From contig CM064671.1 in the NCBI GenBank assembly GCA_032717465.1, positions 52,938,498-53,002,497 of the forward strand: a DNA stretch of 64,000 nt, given 5' to 3'. Position 1 is the first letter of the stretch. Each line of letters begins with the position of its first letter. This DNA comes from Coenobita brevimanus (taxonomy: Eukaryota; Arthropoda; Malacostraca; Decapoda; Coenobitidae). The notes beneath the pieces are model-generated. The model ran no database searches, was not told the origin of the DNA, and worked only from the letters and a program-made list of their open reading frames with translations. The position numbers were made by a program, and so were the translations under genes. Positions 1 through 12,592 of this stretch are shown here, piece by piece.

Positions 1-238
1 TGGGTTGGAATCTGATAATTTTTATGGACACTATATTGATACTCAAACTCTCTAAATAACATAAAAAACAATGATAATTAATATACAAAACAAATCACTT
101 AGTAAGCAGTGCCACGAAGTTTGGGATGCGACTATAAAAACGAGCCTAAAGTTCAGCAAATCCAGGATACCGACCAGGCACACCAGCTCAAGAGTATATT
201 TTCAGATCTCTCGTCCACGATGTAATTCTTTGTCATGC

Positions 239-1973
239 TTAACCCCTTAACTGCGGGGTTGTTGGGAGTGTGCCGTGGGTGTCCTGCAGGGATATTCGCC
301 CTTCGACTGACTTTTAAAAAATATTACCCAAAAATCAGTTATTGGTCCTAGAATATTATAATTATAAAAGCCTATGGCACATACCTTCAGCTTTCTCGTG
401 GGATGTTTGTTGAGCCTTCATCGTCTACCGTAGGACTTGTGGAGACTTCTGAAGTTGGGTAACGAAGTCTCCACTTTACATTTCCCGATACCCAGTAATA
501 TGGTTACCACTCCCTGATATTATAACTACAAACACTATTCTATGAATTTCAGGTAGTTTGGAATCCATATTCCAAAAAAAACACAGTGAAAGCAACGTAA
601 ATTACGAGCGCATACGAGCTTTCCTCCCATGCTGGTTCCCCAATGGTATTCTGAGGTGGAGCTGTCATATGTTGTTTATAAATACACTCACACTTTATAT
701 TCCTGGTACTTTATTACACTTATTTATATATACAGTATTTATCTATAAGTTTCAGTACTAATAATTTATTTTCACTCCAGGCATTCACTTTCTCGTTCTG
801 TAAACTAGTGTAGAGAGCGAAGCTGTCACTTTCACTTTCATTACTCCCAGTAGTTATACCTGCTAGAGCGAAACTTTCAATTTTACTTTCATTACTCGTA
901 GTATTTATACTCGTATTCTTAGATTACTACTTATTTACATTTCTTTTTACATTCTTTATTTTATTTACATTATTTACATTTCTATTTTATTTACACTATG
1001 TTATGCACTGTCACTTGCAGTAACTTATAAAACTATTTTCCATTGTTCAGTTATATTTACATTCATTGCTTTCACTTGCTCTTTACACATTATTTACATT
1101 TACCCTTACACTGTTTTAGAGTCACCAGAAAGATCGTAGCCACTGTCCATCATTTTCATTGATAAATTAGCCAGTTCACGTTCCACAGGTAGAGGTCACA
1201 GGGCCCTTTGCATGGGGCTAAAAAGCGGTGGAATTGGACGGGCGCGAATCTGATGTGGTTTCACCTTGAAAGACGACAGTAAACTGAATGCTGTGGCCTA
1301 GGGACAGTAAAGAGTTGCCAGTGTCAGCGTGGTGACAGTTGCTAATGTATACACTATGAAATGATTGGCAGGAAATCTAGACAATACATAATAAATTAGG
1401 TAAATCCAGGTGAATGGAAATATCACCTAGGCTTCTCCCTTCCTTTCTTATATATATTTTTATTAAGAGAACAGGTCATATGGCCTTTTTCAAGGGGAAA
1501 TAAACAGGGAAAATTAGCGAACGAGTACATGTGAGATCTTGCCAGGTGATAATTAGGCCATTCCAGATGTATCACTGTATCAATTACCTTTTCTTCTTCT
1601 TTTCTACGTTATTTGGTATAAGGATATGGCAAAGGGCACATTTCAATGGATAAAATGAGTGGAGAAATCCATTCAGGATTTGTGTAGCCCAGCGCAGCTG
1701 GTCAGGCGGAAGGAGAGGGTAATGGAGGGGAGGTAAGGAGGGGAGTCAAGGACAGGAGAAAAATGGCTAAATTGCCAACAGTGGATGGGAGTAGAGGTGA
1801 CATTAGCAGAACTGAGTATAGCTGGACAGTGGTAGTACTGATAGATGATACAAGCCACCACTTGAAAGCCCGGGCAAATTCAAAATAACACAGAATCACA
1901 AAAGTGACACCCCACAGTATGATCCCTTGCTCTCGAGCTTTACAAAAGTGTTGCCCCGTGGTTAATGGGTTAA
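239..1973 (-). mobile_element. Internally deleted piggyBac-family element (non-autonomous)
   Basis: The segment is bounded by TTAA at 239-242 and 1970-1973. The ends read CCCCTTAACTGCGGGG (left) and, on the minus strand, CCCATTAACCACGGGG (right), which match the termini of the larger piggyBac element at 41069-44825. Read on the minus strand it carries that family's 5' untranslated region and the first part of the transposase (about 1265 down to 1122, matching 35280-35455). It then jumps directly to the family's 3' untranslated region (about 1110 down to 540, matching 43970-44520), so the catalytic region is missing. It encodes no transposase and could only have moved with enzyme supplied in trans. 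By eye it is clearly diverged from the other copies. Confidence 0.85.
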
Positions 1974-1999
1974 AGAGTGCTGATAATTTTTTGTAGTGG

Positions 2000-2295
2000 A
2001 TGTACAGACGTCGGAATAAGTTCGTTTCCTTTTCTGAGGACTAAGGTGTTTGTAACACTGCTCGATGGAGTGCTATTCCCTCCTCCTCCCTTCCTCGTAG
2101 TCCCACACTCCCACCCAACCCCCTAACTTTTCTCTCTGACCCCATAACCCCACCCAGTACCCTCCATACTCTTGCTCACAGCCAGCTAGGGGTTTCTGTA
2201 CATCAAGCACCTCTCTAATTACGTGTAGTCCAAACAACTAATAAAGGAATAGTACAGTATATATCATAAACCAAGTTAGGAGAAGGCTTAGTACA
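2000..2295 (+). repeat. Left arm of a large inverted repeat
   Basis: This roughly 295-bp segment reappears in inverse orientation at 6960-7254, with about nine in ten bases identical by eye. It begins with ATGTACAGACGTCGGAATAA and ends next to a TG microsatellite. No coding potential or known family was recognised in the arm. Confidence 0.85.
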
Positions 2296-2296
2296 C

Positions 2297-2297
2297 T

Positions 2298-2332
<35 letters not shown>
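2297..2332. repeat. (TG)n microsatellite
   Basis: About 17 TG units lie between the inverted-repeat arm and the 3' end of the adjacent LINE fragment. It may be the simple-sequence 3' tail of that LINE. Confidence 0.9.
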
Positions 2333-2334
<2 letters not shown>

Positions 2335-3415
2335 CTTACCTAATTGTATCTTTACAGGAATGAGTCAAGCTCATACTGTCCCGTGTCTTAAACCACATTT
2401 ATCGTTCATATCCTTAAATTTGTGAATTGTTTTGGCACACACTATTTCATTCAGTAGTGCATTCCATTGATCAATTGCTCTGTTTGGGAAACTGAATTTC
2501 CTTACGTCTTTATCACCTCTCTTCTTATGCAGTTTTTTGCAGTGTCCTCTTGCTGATGCTTCTCCATATGTTAAGTAATCATTTATGTCTATTTTCTCCT
2601 TCCCTGATATGCACTTATATGGCATTATCATGTCACCTCTTTTCCTTCTCTCCTGTAGTGTTGGTAGATTCAGTTTATTTAGTCTTTCTTCGTAGCTTAG
2701 GTCCCTTAAGCTTGGTATCCATCTTGTAGCGGCCCTTTGAACTTTTTCAATCTTGTCTATTTGTTTTTTGAGATGAAGACTCCAGACTACTGATGCATAT
2801 TCCAGGGTTGGTCTAATGAATGATGTTATTATCCTTCTTAGCATGCCTTCACTTATGTATGTGAATGCTATTCTCATATTTGCAAGCAGTGTATACATGT
2901 TCCGTACCTTCTCGCTGATGTGGTCAGCCGGAGATAGTCTATTATTGATAATCACACCTAGGTCCTTCTCTCTTTCTGATGTGTATAGGGTTTTATTTCC
3001 TGACTTATAATCCCAATCAGGTCTTTTTCCACTTTTACCAAACTTGATTATATGACACTTGTCCACATTGAATTCCATTTGCCATGTATTACTCCATTCA
3101 TGAAGTTTATTTAATTCTTCTTGTAGCTCTTTACAAGAGACTGTGTTAGTAATTCTCCTTTGTATTTTTGCATCATCTGCAAACATATTCAGATAGCTCT
3201 CATTTCCAGTGTTACTGTTTATATCATTTATATACACTAAAAACATGATTGGTGCCAGCACTGAACCCTGTGGTACTCCACTAGTCACTTCTTCCATGAT
3301 GAGTAGTTTGCTCTTAGTACTGTTCTCATTTCTCTTTTTTTTTTTTTTGAGAAAATCTTGCATCCAACAAAACAGTTTGCCTCGAATTCCTCCTTGATGG
3401 TACAGTTTCCATTAA
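2335..3415 (-). pseudogene. 5'-truncated non-LTR retrotransposon (Jockey/CR1-type), reverse transcriptase C-terminal half
   Basis: A continuous reading frame runs from about 3415 to the stop at 2371. It encodes the back half of a LINE reverse transcriptase: GGIRGKLFCW, then SGVPQGSVLAP, then the catalytic FADD box (MFADDAKI), followed by the thumb and C-terminal region with SFIRPTLEYASVVW. This reading frame has no start codon; it begins at a TG/AG microsatellite, as expected for a 5'-truncated target-primed insertion. The endonuclease and RT fingers are absent. A short poly-A run near 3340 has turned part of the coding sequence into a lysine stretch. The 3' untranslated region continues to about 2335 and ends at a TG repeat. 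The clade assignment rests on motif style only. It is probably inactive. Confidence 0.85.
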
Positions 3416-3420
3416 AATCT

Positions 3421-3423
3421 TTG

Positions 3424-3480
<57 letters not shown>

Positions 3481-3549
3481 AATCTGCTATGATTAAATGT
3501 TGCAGTAGTAGACACCTCTTTTACAGAGAGAGAGAGAGAGAGAGAGAGG
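3421..3549. repeat. (TG)n(AG)n and (AG)n microsatellites
   Basis: TG units pass into about 25 AG units (to 3477); a second AG run lies at 3523-3549. They mark the truncated 5' edge of the LINE fragment. Confidence 0.95.
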
Positions 3550-3552
3550 AAT

Positions 3553-4440
3553 TACAAGGAAAAGTTAGGATCTTAATGACTATGCAGCCCCTATAGTGGA
3601 GATACTTCTTGTTGCCTGGGAATGCATATCCAATTCACATTAAGTGTAAGATCCAGCCGATGAATCCCTTAAACTTCCCTACTGTAGAGTTAACACCGTC
3701 GATGTTGAGTCAATTCCATGTGGAGAAGATCTTGCATGTGAAAAAGTTTTCACGTATTTCTGCTGGTAATTTTTTTGTCATTTTGTAGTGCCATAATTAT
3801 AAGTAAAGTATAAGTTAGTATAACCTAGTATAGTAAGTGTAATCTTAAGCTTAGATAATGTTGTACATATAGTTCGCACAATTCCTGTCTAATTGTTGTG
3901 CTGTATTTAAGTTTAGTCTTAGCTGATATTCATAATGTGAGCATGATTCTGATATTGAGAGTACTAAGTCGAGTATTGGTGCGAATATGATTAATTTTTA
4001 TATATATGAACCAGCCATTTTCAACAAGGACGTATATCCACGGAAGTTTTGGTAGGGATTAACGATCGCTAATGTCTTCATACTCTAATCAAGAGATTCA
4101 CATGCTGAAGTTAATGGCGTTCCCTTTCTGAACTATGTAGTGGTGGATTGAGAGTTTTCTTTTGATATGATTGTTGATGATAGTCATATGTGAAGTGTGG
4201 AAATTCATGTTATTGGCGTCGTGTTGACAGTCACGTAGGCACATGAACCAGAAGGGAAATAAATTGTCCGGATTCTTATTTGTTTTGGCTTCGTTATGAT
4301 TAAAGTTGCTGTACGCCTATTACGATAATTTTAAACACCGTAAGTCATTTTTACTACATATGTCAAGTGCAAACGTAGGCTGTCTCTCATATTCTTTGGA
4401 GATCTTAGAAGAGGCAATAATATTACAAGGTAATCAGTTA
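3553..4440. other. AT-rich stretch with no recognisable gene
   Basis: No reading frame with recognisable protein content, no RNA gene and no clear repeat was seen. It may belong with the LTR-like segment that follows. Confidence 0.4.
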
Positions 4441-5265
4441 AAGTTTAAGCCGATTCGCGCTAACTGTAATGGATGAGTATAAAAGGCGGGGAGCGGCGCC
4501 AAACAGACTGCAGCTCCTCTCTCTCTCTCTCTCTCTCTCTCTCAGGTTACTGCCAAACTCTCATCACTCCTTCCCCCTTTTTCTCCCTAGTGTAATAAGT
4601 CTTCATATAAGTCCGTGAGTTTAATTGGTGATATTTCCCCTGATGCCACTCGTACTGAATAATGAGATTGCCATTCCCCTCTCTATCGTTCACAGATCGT
4701 GCATTCGAGCCACTCCTAACCTCTCACACTAAATAACACCCCCCCCCCTTTGTTAGCTCATGTAATCAAAGCGTATGTCGGCTGGTCCATTTGAATACTG
4801 TTCGTTTGATTATTGTATCTAGGTTGTATATAATTCCTGAGTTATTGGTTAATTTATTGGTAGTAATTTTTCAGTGTTTCTTCCTGAAGGGTCCATCAGA
4901 GACCACGGGATTAATATATCCATGTGTAGCAGTATTCTTTGAATATTAATTTAGTGTGCAAAAATTCATATTTCTGAAGATATAGATCCTAATTATATTT
5001 TGTTTGCTTTGTTTCATTCACAGTTCGAAGTGTAATCTGTTTTTCAGTTATTAATGCTTAATAAATTTTAGGTTAAGTCATATCGAGTTTGATTTTTGCT
5101 CTCCTCTAAAAAGTGGTGCAGACGAGATTGAGTGGCTCGCAAAGGGCACTAATATCTATCTGCTCACACGCTTTCAAATAAGATCATGCTACCCCATTTC
5201 CCATAATCAAATAAGATCACGCTACCCCACTTCCCATAATCTTTAAAATTCTAATCGTTACACTG
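4441..5265 (+). promoter_or_regulatory. Promoter-like stretch, possibly a solo LTR
   Basis: A canonical TATAAAAG lies at 4478-4485, followed after about 30 bp by ACAGACTGCAGCTC and a CT microsatellite (4517-4543). A polyadenylation signal AATAAA lies at 5060-5065. The stretch ends near 5262 in CGTTACA followed by CTGGTGAC, which resembles the LTR/primer-binding junction of LTR retrotransposons. The TATA box, poly-A signal and terminal motif in that order fit an LTR. No second LTR, no matching TGTAACG start and no gag-pol lie nearby, so a solo LTR or a host promoter cannot be separated. Confidence 0.35.
5175..5240. repeat. Two tandem copies of a 33-bp unit
   Basis: The units 5175-5207 and 5208-5240 both begin with CAAATAAGATCA and differ at two positions by eye. 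Confidence 0.9.
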
Positions 5266-5295
5266 GTGACTAGATTATCATCATTACACTGGTAT

Positions 5296-5314
5296 AAAAA
5301 AAAAAAAAAAAAAA
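5296..5314. repeat. Poly-A run
   Basis: Nineteen A residues follow GGTAT. This could be the tail of an unrecognised retroposed sequence on the plus strand. Confidence 0.6.
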
Positions 5315-5810
5315 TCCAGCTTTACACGGGTGGCATTAGCAGTGGTGGCCAAAATTTTCTTTCATTACAATTTACAGCTTCCAACAATGGTTGCGTGCCG
5401 AGTCCGTGTTAAGAGTAAGCAACTTTCTATGTAATGATTGTGCAACCCACTCAGGTTTTAAACACTTTAATGAAATGACCTCGTAGTCAATGAGTTTCTA
5501 CTCAAAAAGTCCCACAGCCTCAGGTGAACCTGATACCTTAGTCTCCTGAACTCTTTTTAAGTCAACATATGTCTTCTTCACGTGACCAAAATTCCACGGC
5601 AACTCAGGAAGTGGCCGTATTAAGGAGATATAGACTGTGAGAACAATCTCATTATTCATACAAAGAGAGAGAGAGAGAGACTTGGAATGGTAAGAACAAT
5701 TAGGAGAAATACTGGTAAAAAAAGCGAGTGAGAGAAGAAATTGAAGCAGTGAAGAAGAAAACACGCAGGTGAAAAAAATGGAACAATGTTAAACGAGTGA
5801 CAAAGGGATG

Positions 5811-5815
<5 letters not shown>
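5315..5815. other. Unassigned sequence
   Basis: No gene was recognised. A short AG repeat lies at 5661-5680 and purine-rich sequence precedes the CA microsatellite. Confidence 0.4.

Positions 5816-5863
<48 letters not shown>
5816..5863. repeat. (CA)n microsatellite
   Basis: About 23 uninterrupted CA units. Confidence 0.95.
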
Positions 5864-5864
<1 letters not shown>

Positions 5865-5889
5865 CACACTTTCTGAATATTTGTCGACC

Positions 5890-6907
5890 CATCTGTCTGT
5901 GCCTGTCTGTGTACTGCCCCCCCACCCTCTCTCTCTGGATTCTTTGTCTCATCCTCAGTTTCCTTTTCCCTTCTTCCCCTTTCTTTATAGCTGTCTGCTT
6001 AGTCCTTACCTTCCTCCCTCTCTCCTTTCCTTCGGCTCTGTCCCCCTCTCTCACTCCCTCCTTCCCACACTCTTCTTTCTCCCTCCTTTGTCATACTTTT
6101 TTCATCTGTCACAAATTATCACCTTTTTTTCTTCATTACTTCTCTGTATTTCTTTACTTGTACTAAATCCATTTCATTACTGCTGTCTTCCCCCAGTAAT
6201 ACTGCATGCTTTTTCTCTGTCTCCTGTCTCCGTCTCTCCCTGTCACCCGAAATCTCTTCTTTCACTCCGCTCTTCCCACTGTCTTTCCCTCCCTCTCCCT
6301 CCCCTTGTCTTTCCTTCTTAACATCCCCCTCCTCTTTCTTGCCTTAAAAATTAGCCTATTTTCTTCCCAGCCTAAATCTTTACTTTCCGCAAATTTCTCT
6401 AATTTCTCTGTTTCCCTTCCTTTTTGCTTTGAATGTTACATTCGTTCTACTCAGCCTCAATGCTTTCGTCTTATCCGACTTAGTTCTTTCCTTGCGTCCT
6501 TGCCAGAATGACATACTTTCTTCATCCTCCCTGTTACCTTGCCTCATTTTCTAATGTTTCTAATTATCGCTCTCAGTATTTCGTTCCGTAGCTCTGTTTC
6601 CCACTTTCTTCTTTTGTTATCCCTATTTTTATGTTTGTTATATTCCCATTTTCTCTCAACTGTCCTCCCATTTGTCTTTACTTCCGTGTCTCCCGGTCTT
6701 TCTATACACATCTCCCTTTTCTCTTTCTCATTCACACTGCTTGTATTTTTTTTTCACCTCTCACTCTCTCTTCTTCTCACTCTGACTCTTTTCTTAGCTC
6801 TCGTTGTTCTCTCCTTGACTTTCCCCTTCTTATTCTCTCCGTAACTGTCCTCTCATTTCTCATTTTTCCACTTGCCCTCCTTCTCCACGTGTCGCTCCGT
6901 GTCTTTT

Positions 6908-6957
<50 letters not shown>
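5890..6957 (+). repeat. One-kilobase pyrimidine-rich tract ending in (CT)n
   Basis: Over more than 1 kb the plus strand is overwhelmingly C and T (phrases such as CCCTTCTTCCCCTTTCTT recur) and the tract ends in a perfect CT microsatellite at 6908-6957. Open frames here are low-complexity Ser/Leu/Pro/Phe strings produced by composition, not genes. It is probably a decayed and expanded CT microsatellite lying between the inverted-repeat arms. Confidence 0.8.
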
Positions 6958-6959
<2 letters not shown>

Positions 6960-7254
6960 GAAGTAAACCTTTTCCTAACATGGTTTATGATATATACTGT
7001 ACTATTCCTTTGTTAGTTGTTCGAACTACACGTAATTAGAGAGGTGCTTGAAGTACAGAAACCCCTAGTTGGCTGTGAGAGAGGGTATGGAGGGTACCTG
7101 GTGGGGTTATGGAGTCGGAGAGAAAAGTTGGGGGGTTGGGTGGGAGTGTGGGACTATGAGGAAGGGAGGAGGAGGGAATAGCGCTCCATCGAGCAGTGTT
7201 ACAAACACCTTAGTCCACGGTAAAGGAAACGAACTTATTCCGACGTCTGTACAT
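6960..7254 (-). repeat. Right arm of the large inverted repeat
   Basis: This is the reverse complement of 2000-2295 with scattered substitutions. Its outer end abuts a LINE fragment that starts near 7255. Together the arms enclose about 4.66 kb. Confidence 0.85.
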
Positions 7255-8200
7255 CTAACCCTGACTACTCATATGCGATGACTCCACCCTTCACCTTTCC
7301 ATGCGCTTCTCATTGCGTCCATCACAGCAGCTACATCAACAAACAAAGGATGAGACAACGACACACCCAATGTCTGACTTGGTTCTTATCTGACTGGGGT
7401 AAAAGTAATCCTGTTTTTTCTTCCAAATTTCAGTTCTTACATCTTTGAACCCGTCAGAATCTTCCACAGAAGTGATCTCTAATTTTTAAACAATATTCAG
7501 CTCAGTCTTTCAACATCTTTAAACATACTAGAGGTTTCATTCTCTCGGGATTTATCTTGGGAAGATCATATTACCTCTCTTGTAAAGTCTGCTTCCAAGA
7601 GATTTGCTTTGCTAAGCCGACTTCGTGCCTTATTTACCCCTGGACAGTTTTGACTTTATACGCAGGTTTTATTTCTCCCTGTGTAGAGCACAACACCCAT
7701 GTTTTGGGAGTCTCCCAACATACAGCTCTTGTCAGCAAGGTGGAGTCAAAGGCTTTTCATTTGATCAACTCTACTCCTTTTACTGGCTCCCTTGAACCTC
7801 TGTCTCTTTGCCGCACTGTTCCATCTTTATCTGTGTTCTATCTTATTTCAGTGGTCAGTACTCCTCTGTACTGTCTGCCTTCACCACATCGATGGGCACG
7901 CAGCATCCTTGTAGCAACAATGCCTCATCCCTTTTATGTCCTACTCTCTAATGCAAGAAATAACCCTTACTCCCAGGTCTTCATGTATGCCACAGGTCAG
8001 CTCTGGAACTATCTTCCTCAGTCTGTATTTCCTATTGTCTATGAGCTCCAGTCTTTCAAACGCAGTGTGTTCTGGCATACTGAAATGAACAGGTCTTCAT
8101 TTTGGCTCTTTGTTATATTGTTTTTGCTTTTTGGAGGGAAGAATCTTTTGGGCTTCTGGCCTTTGGTTCCGTCTTCCTTGCATAATGAAAATAATAAAAA
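7248..8200 (+). pseudogene. 5'-truncated LINE relic, reverse transcriptase C-terminal region (same family as 32155-34574)
   Basis: The nucleotide sequence aligns by eye with the reverse complement of the LINE relic between about 33115 and 32160. The coding part covers the end of the RT palm, the thumb and the C-terminal region (SCKVCFQEICFAKPTS, SKVESKAFHLINST, LSLCRTVPSLSVFY, ATGQLWNYLPQSVFP). The frame is broken several times relative to the other copy. The copy starts abruptly next to the inverted-repeat arm and ends in an A/T-rich tail (ATAATAAAAAATATAG) near 8200. Endonuclease and catalytic RT core are missing, so it is a dead fragment. Confidence 0.8.
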
Positions 8201-9111
<911 letters not shown>

Positions 9112-9530
9112 CCCATTATATCTCATGAACGGCTGGAGCTGTCAACATGAAACCTTCATGGTATCAGGATATGGCGAAAATCTTGGCCGAGTTCGAAAAT
9201 GGGCACTAGGAGTCAATGTCAAGGTCACCAAAATGGCTGCTAAATGTCAACTAGTTTGTATTGCCCGCCTTTAGCACCTTTACATATTATGAACGGTTTG
9301 AGCTATCAGCATGAAACCTTCAGGGTATCAAGATATGGCCAAAACCTTGGCCTAATTTGATAATTGTCACTGGAAGTCAACATCGTGATTAAAATGCCTG
9401 CCAGAGTTCAGCTAGTTTTTATCGCCTGCATTAAGCATGTTTATATATCATGGATAGTTTGAGCTATCAACATGAAACCTTCAGAGCATCAAGATATGGC
9501 CAAACTCTTGGACTTGGCCAAGATCACATT
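9112..9530 (+). repeat. Tandem repeat with a 161-164 bp unit, about 2.5 copies
   Basis: The motif CATGAAACCTTCA starts at 9146, 9310 and 9471. Each time it is preceded by an AGCT(A/G)TCA-type motif and followed by TATCA(A/G)GATATGGC and CTTGG. Units are diverged by eye but collinear, with the third truncated. It resembles a short satellite or minisatellite block, and no coding potential is evident. Confidence 0.85.
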
Positions 9531-10336
9531 CTGGCGGGCGATTAGCACTCGGCTCCCGAATGCTTTTCTTTCATTTTCAGTATGTATTTGCTAATTCAAG
9601 AATGATGGAATTGCCAATGATCATTTGTTATCTATTAATGGGAAAACTTTTTATATCAAATTTGGATGGGATAAGTTTGATAACTGCATCGTATGAATAT
9701 TGCATACAGTACAAACCAAATTTCATCTGAATAGTTGTTGCACAAGATTTGCAGTACCTGATTTAACATCTGGTAATTTTTTTATAATGATTACATAAAG
9801 ACTCTGATTCCAAATACCAGCGATATGATTTCCTACGAGCTCATTTAAACTACAAAATATGAGTTTTTCTTTTTTTTTCATCATGCCAGAAGACATTGCT
9901 TTTCATAGCCTAGAGGTCACAGATACATGGATGTACGTACTGTGGGTGACAATTCCACGGCTTACCAGTTTCATTTAAGTAGGATTCTGAGTATCTGTAA
10001 ACAGTTGCTTTTGAGAAAGGGACAACTATGGAGTGTGCATTGCTTAACCTATTTTGTAACCAGCATCATGCGCGAAGGAATGGAAGCAGACGAGGACCCA
10101 GAAGGGTAGGGACAAAGGGGATAGTTGTATTCCCTCACTTTTTTCAGTAGAGAGGTAGATGGCCTCAATATCTCTTCGTGCACTCACTTCGGATATGTTA
10201 TGCAACACTGGCAACAAGACATAGGCAAAGCTATGCTGTTCCAACACTCCATCTGAACAAGCTGATACCCCCAACCTTCCTACACAACTAACCAAGTGCA
10301 TATCGGCCCTCAACCCTCCGCCCCCCACCTCAGTAA
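9531..10336. other. Unassigned sequence
   Basis: No recognisable gene or repeat. Short open frames in this stretch show no family features. Confidence 0.35.
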
Positions 10337-11394
10337 CATCTATCTGTCTATAAACCTAGTGTGCTTCCCCCCAAAGAAAGGGAGGTAACCAAGACGGAAC
10401 GACACACTCCCAGTTTACTCATCCAAACACACACACATTCATTCGCATCCTAGCCCCAAGGGGAGAAGAGGCAGATCCTCACTGCACCACAATGCATGAG
10501 GGTCAACTGTGCAGGGCAATCATTGACAACCGCAGCAGGGTCCGACAGCAGAGCTGATTTACCCCTGCCACATCATAATGGACCCATCCCCTTACACGCA
10601 TCTGACCTGATCAGCTGATCAGACCAAATGCGAGAGAATATCCCCTCAGGGCTGCGACATCATTTATTCATTCACAATTTCTCTCCAATAATTCCTAAAG
10701 CATAGCCACTCTTCCTTGCTCAACAGACATCCCTCTCGTATCCACTGCTCTCTTCACACTGTCCAACCATCCATATTATGGTCTTCCTCTCAGCTTTCAC
10801 ATCCGATCCAGCTATATTTTTCAACAATCGGTAATCATCCGTTCTCTCTATGTGCCCAAACTATCGCAACACCTTCTGCTCAACTCGATCAGCTATCTCC
10901 CACACAACTCCAGGTCTCCTCATTTGATCATTTCTAACTCAGTCAATATACGTCACTCCCACATACTCCACAGACACCTGATTCCATTACATTCAAGCTT
11001 TCCCTCTCTGCTACAACCATATACCATGTTTCAGCCCCATATAATGCAATCGGTACCACAACACCCTCATACGGCTTTCTTTTTACATCCATTCTAAGCG
11101 AACAACATCTAAACACTTTTTTCAGTCCTCCCAGCACTTATTCTACTTCATTCATTCTAAACTGCACTTCTGCATCTATTCTTCCATCCACAGCACCATG
11201 TTCTACGTTCTCAAGCAATTCTATCATACAGTTTCTCTAAGTCCACGAGTGCCCAAAACACATTCATACCTTTTGCTAAATACTTCCACACACCTGTCTC
11301 ACAGCAAACACCTGACTCACGCATTCTCTCCCTCTCGTAAAGCCACACTGCTCATCACCAGTAACTCCCTCTGTACCCTCTCTAACTCTCTTAA
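10337..11394 (-). pseudogene. 3' half of an RTE-like LINE (family B), internally deleted
   Basis: Minus-strand coding sequence matches the family-B LINE at 27528-28658: thumb region LRMDVKRKPYEGVVVP and LYGAETW, then a 3' untranslated region and a TAGA-type simple tail at 10337-10360. At the 5' side (11250-11390) it carries the RT fingers (GDEQCGFTRGRECVSQVF, ALVDLEKLYDRI). The frame then jumps directly from YDRI to the thumb (11200-11245), so the FADD catalytic palm is deleted. The LINE continues beyond 11394 in the segment starting at 18081; the two halves were separated by a TTAA-specific insertion. It is a dead relic. Confidence 0.85.
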
Positions 11395-11524
11395 TTAACC
11401 CGTGGAGAGTGACGATGGTTCCGTGGGTACATGCCACCAAGCAACGACTTGGCCGAAATTTTGAGTCTTATAGAATTGAATGAAACACACATCATTGTTT
11501 TGGAAATATTTGCGCGCATCCGGC

Positions 11525-11560
<36 letters not shown>

Positions 11561-11563
<3 letters not shown>

Positions 11564-12573
11564 CACGAATCAATTCGCGACATTTCCATTTTGTGAGAAG
11601 CCACGAACTATTAGTGGAAAACTCACTGTTTTTCGTTCAGTTAACCGCTCATTCGGACGGAAGCTTTGTCAAATCAGTTTTTCATTGTCATACGTGATCG
11701 TCTCTGTGTGAGACATTAGCGCTTCCGATGAGCGATTGTTTTGGGCGCGTTTCGCTTACTCGACCGTTACGGCTTAGTACTCCGCCTTTCTTTCCCATTA
11801 TTTGAATTCAGTCTTGTGTTTGCTGTGACGGAGAAAAGGTCCTGTGCTCCAAGAAGTGTGAGAGGTCGCTAGCACCCAGGCTCCACTGAGACAGTATCAA
11901 GTCCTCCCACTCCTCGGGTGATACATAGTATTCATCGACTGGTATTTCTTTTGTGTATTTCCTAGTTTTAAGAGCTTAGTTAAGGTGTTTTCCTAGGCGT
12001 AAGTATTTAGCTTTTGTGAGAGTGAGTGAGTGCGTCTCATTGATTTGATTTGAAATGTAATGTTGAATTTATTTTTGTGATTAATAAATTTAACAGTTCT
12101 ATTTCTTGAGCTTAATGTAGAGTAAAAATCTTGTTTCATTTCTCCATAATTAAGCTTATTTACCATACAGCTCCTAGCTTGCATAAACGTTTTACTATTC
12201 ATAACTGGTACTTAGACCAGTCTTGTATTAACTTAAAATCCGTTGTGCCAGGAGTTAATGCATCAGCAAGAACCTGATGTTATTATTATTAGTATTAGTT
12301 ATTTATTGTCAGGGGTGATGTAACTTTCTCCAGAGGCTAACAGTACAGTAAGTCAGCAATTGTGAGTAATTAGTCTCTGCTGTGTACTGTTGAGGAAGTT
12401 TATAAATTCTCGTTCTCAGAGAATCGTGCTAAGCCAACGTAAGTAATCGTTGCTTGATGTAGCAAGACAACCATTGTCTCTGCTCTTCAATATTATTGAA
12501 TATTATCAATTTAAATAATATTTAAAGCATATATTTTAAAATTACCGTGATATTATAAAAAAACACCGTGACA
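11561..12573 (+). repeat. 5' LTR of Gypsy copy 1
   Basis: It starts TGTCACGAATCAATTCGCG and ends CACCGTGACA, and is 1013 bp long. A candidate polyadenylation signal AATAAA lies near 12083. The termini form a 7-bp inverted repeat (TGTCACG/CGTGACA). Confidence 0.95.
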
Positions 12574-12574
12574 A

Positions 12575-12592
12575 TTGGCGACCTCATTCCAG
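12575..12592 (+). promoter_or_regulatory. Candidate primer-binding site, Gypsy copy 1
   Basis: TTGGCGACCTCATTCCAG directly follows the 5' LTR after one base, the usual place for the tRNA primer-binding site. The same sequence follows the 5' LTR of copy 2. The priming tRNA was not identified. Confidence 0.6.

Noticed and set aside
5797..6909. Several overlapping open frames of 85-174 codons in the pyrimidine-rich tract
   Set aside because: They consist of Ser, Leu, Phe and Pro strings dictated by CT composition, overlap in different frames and show no domain.
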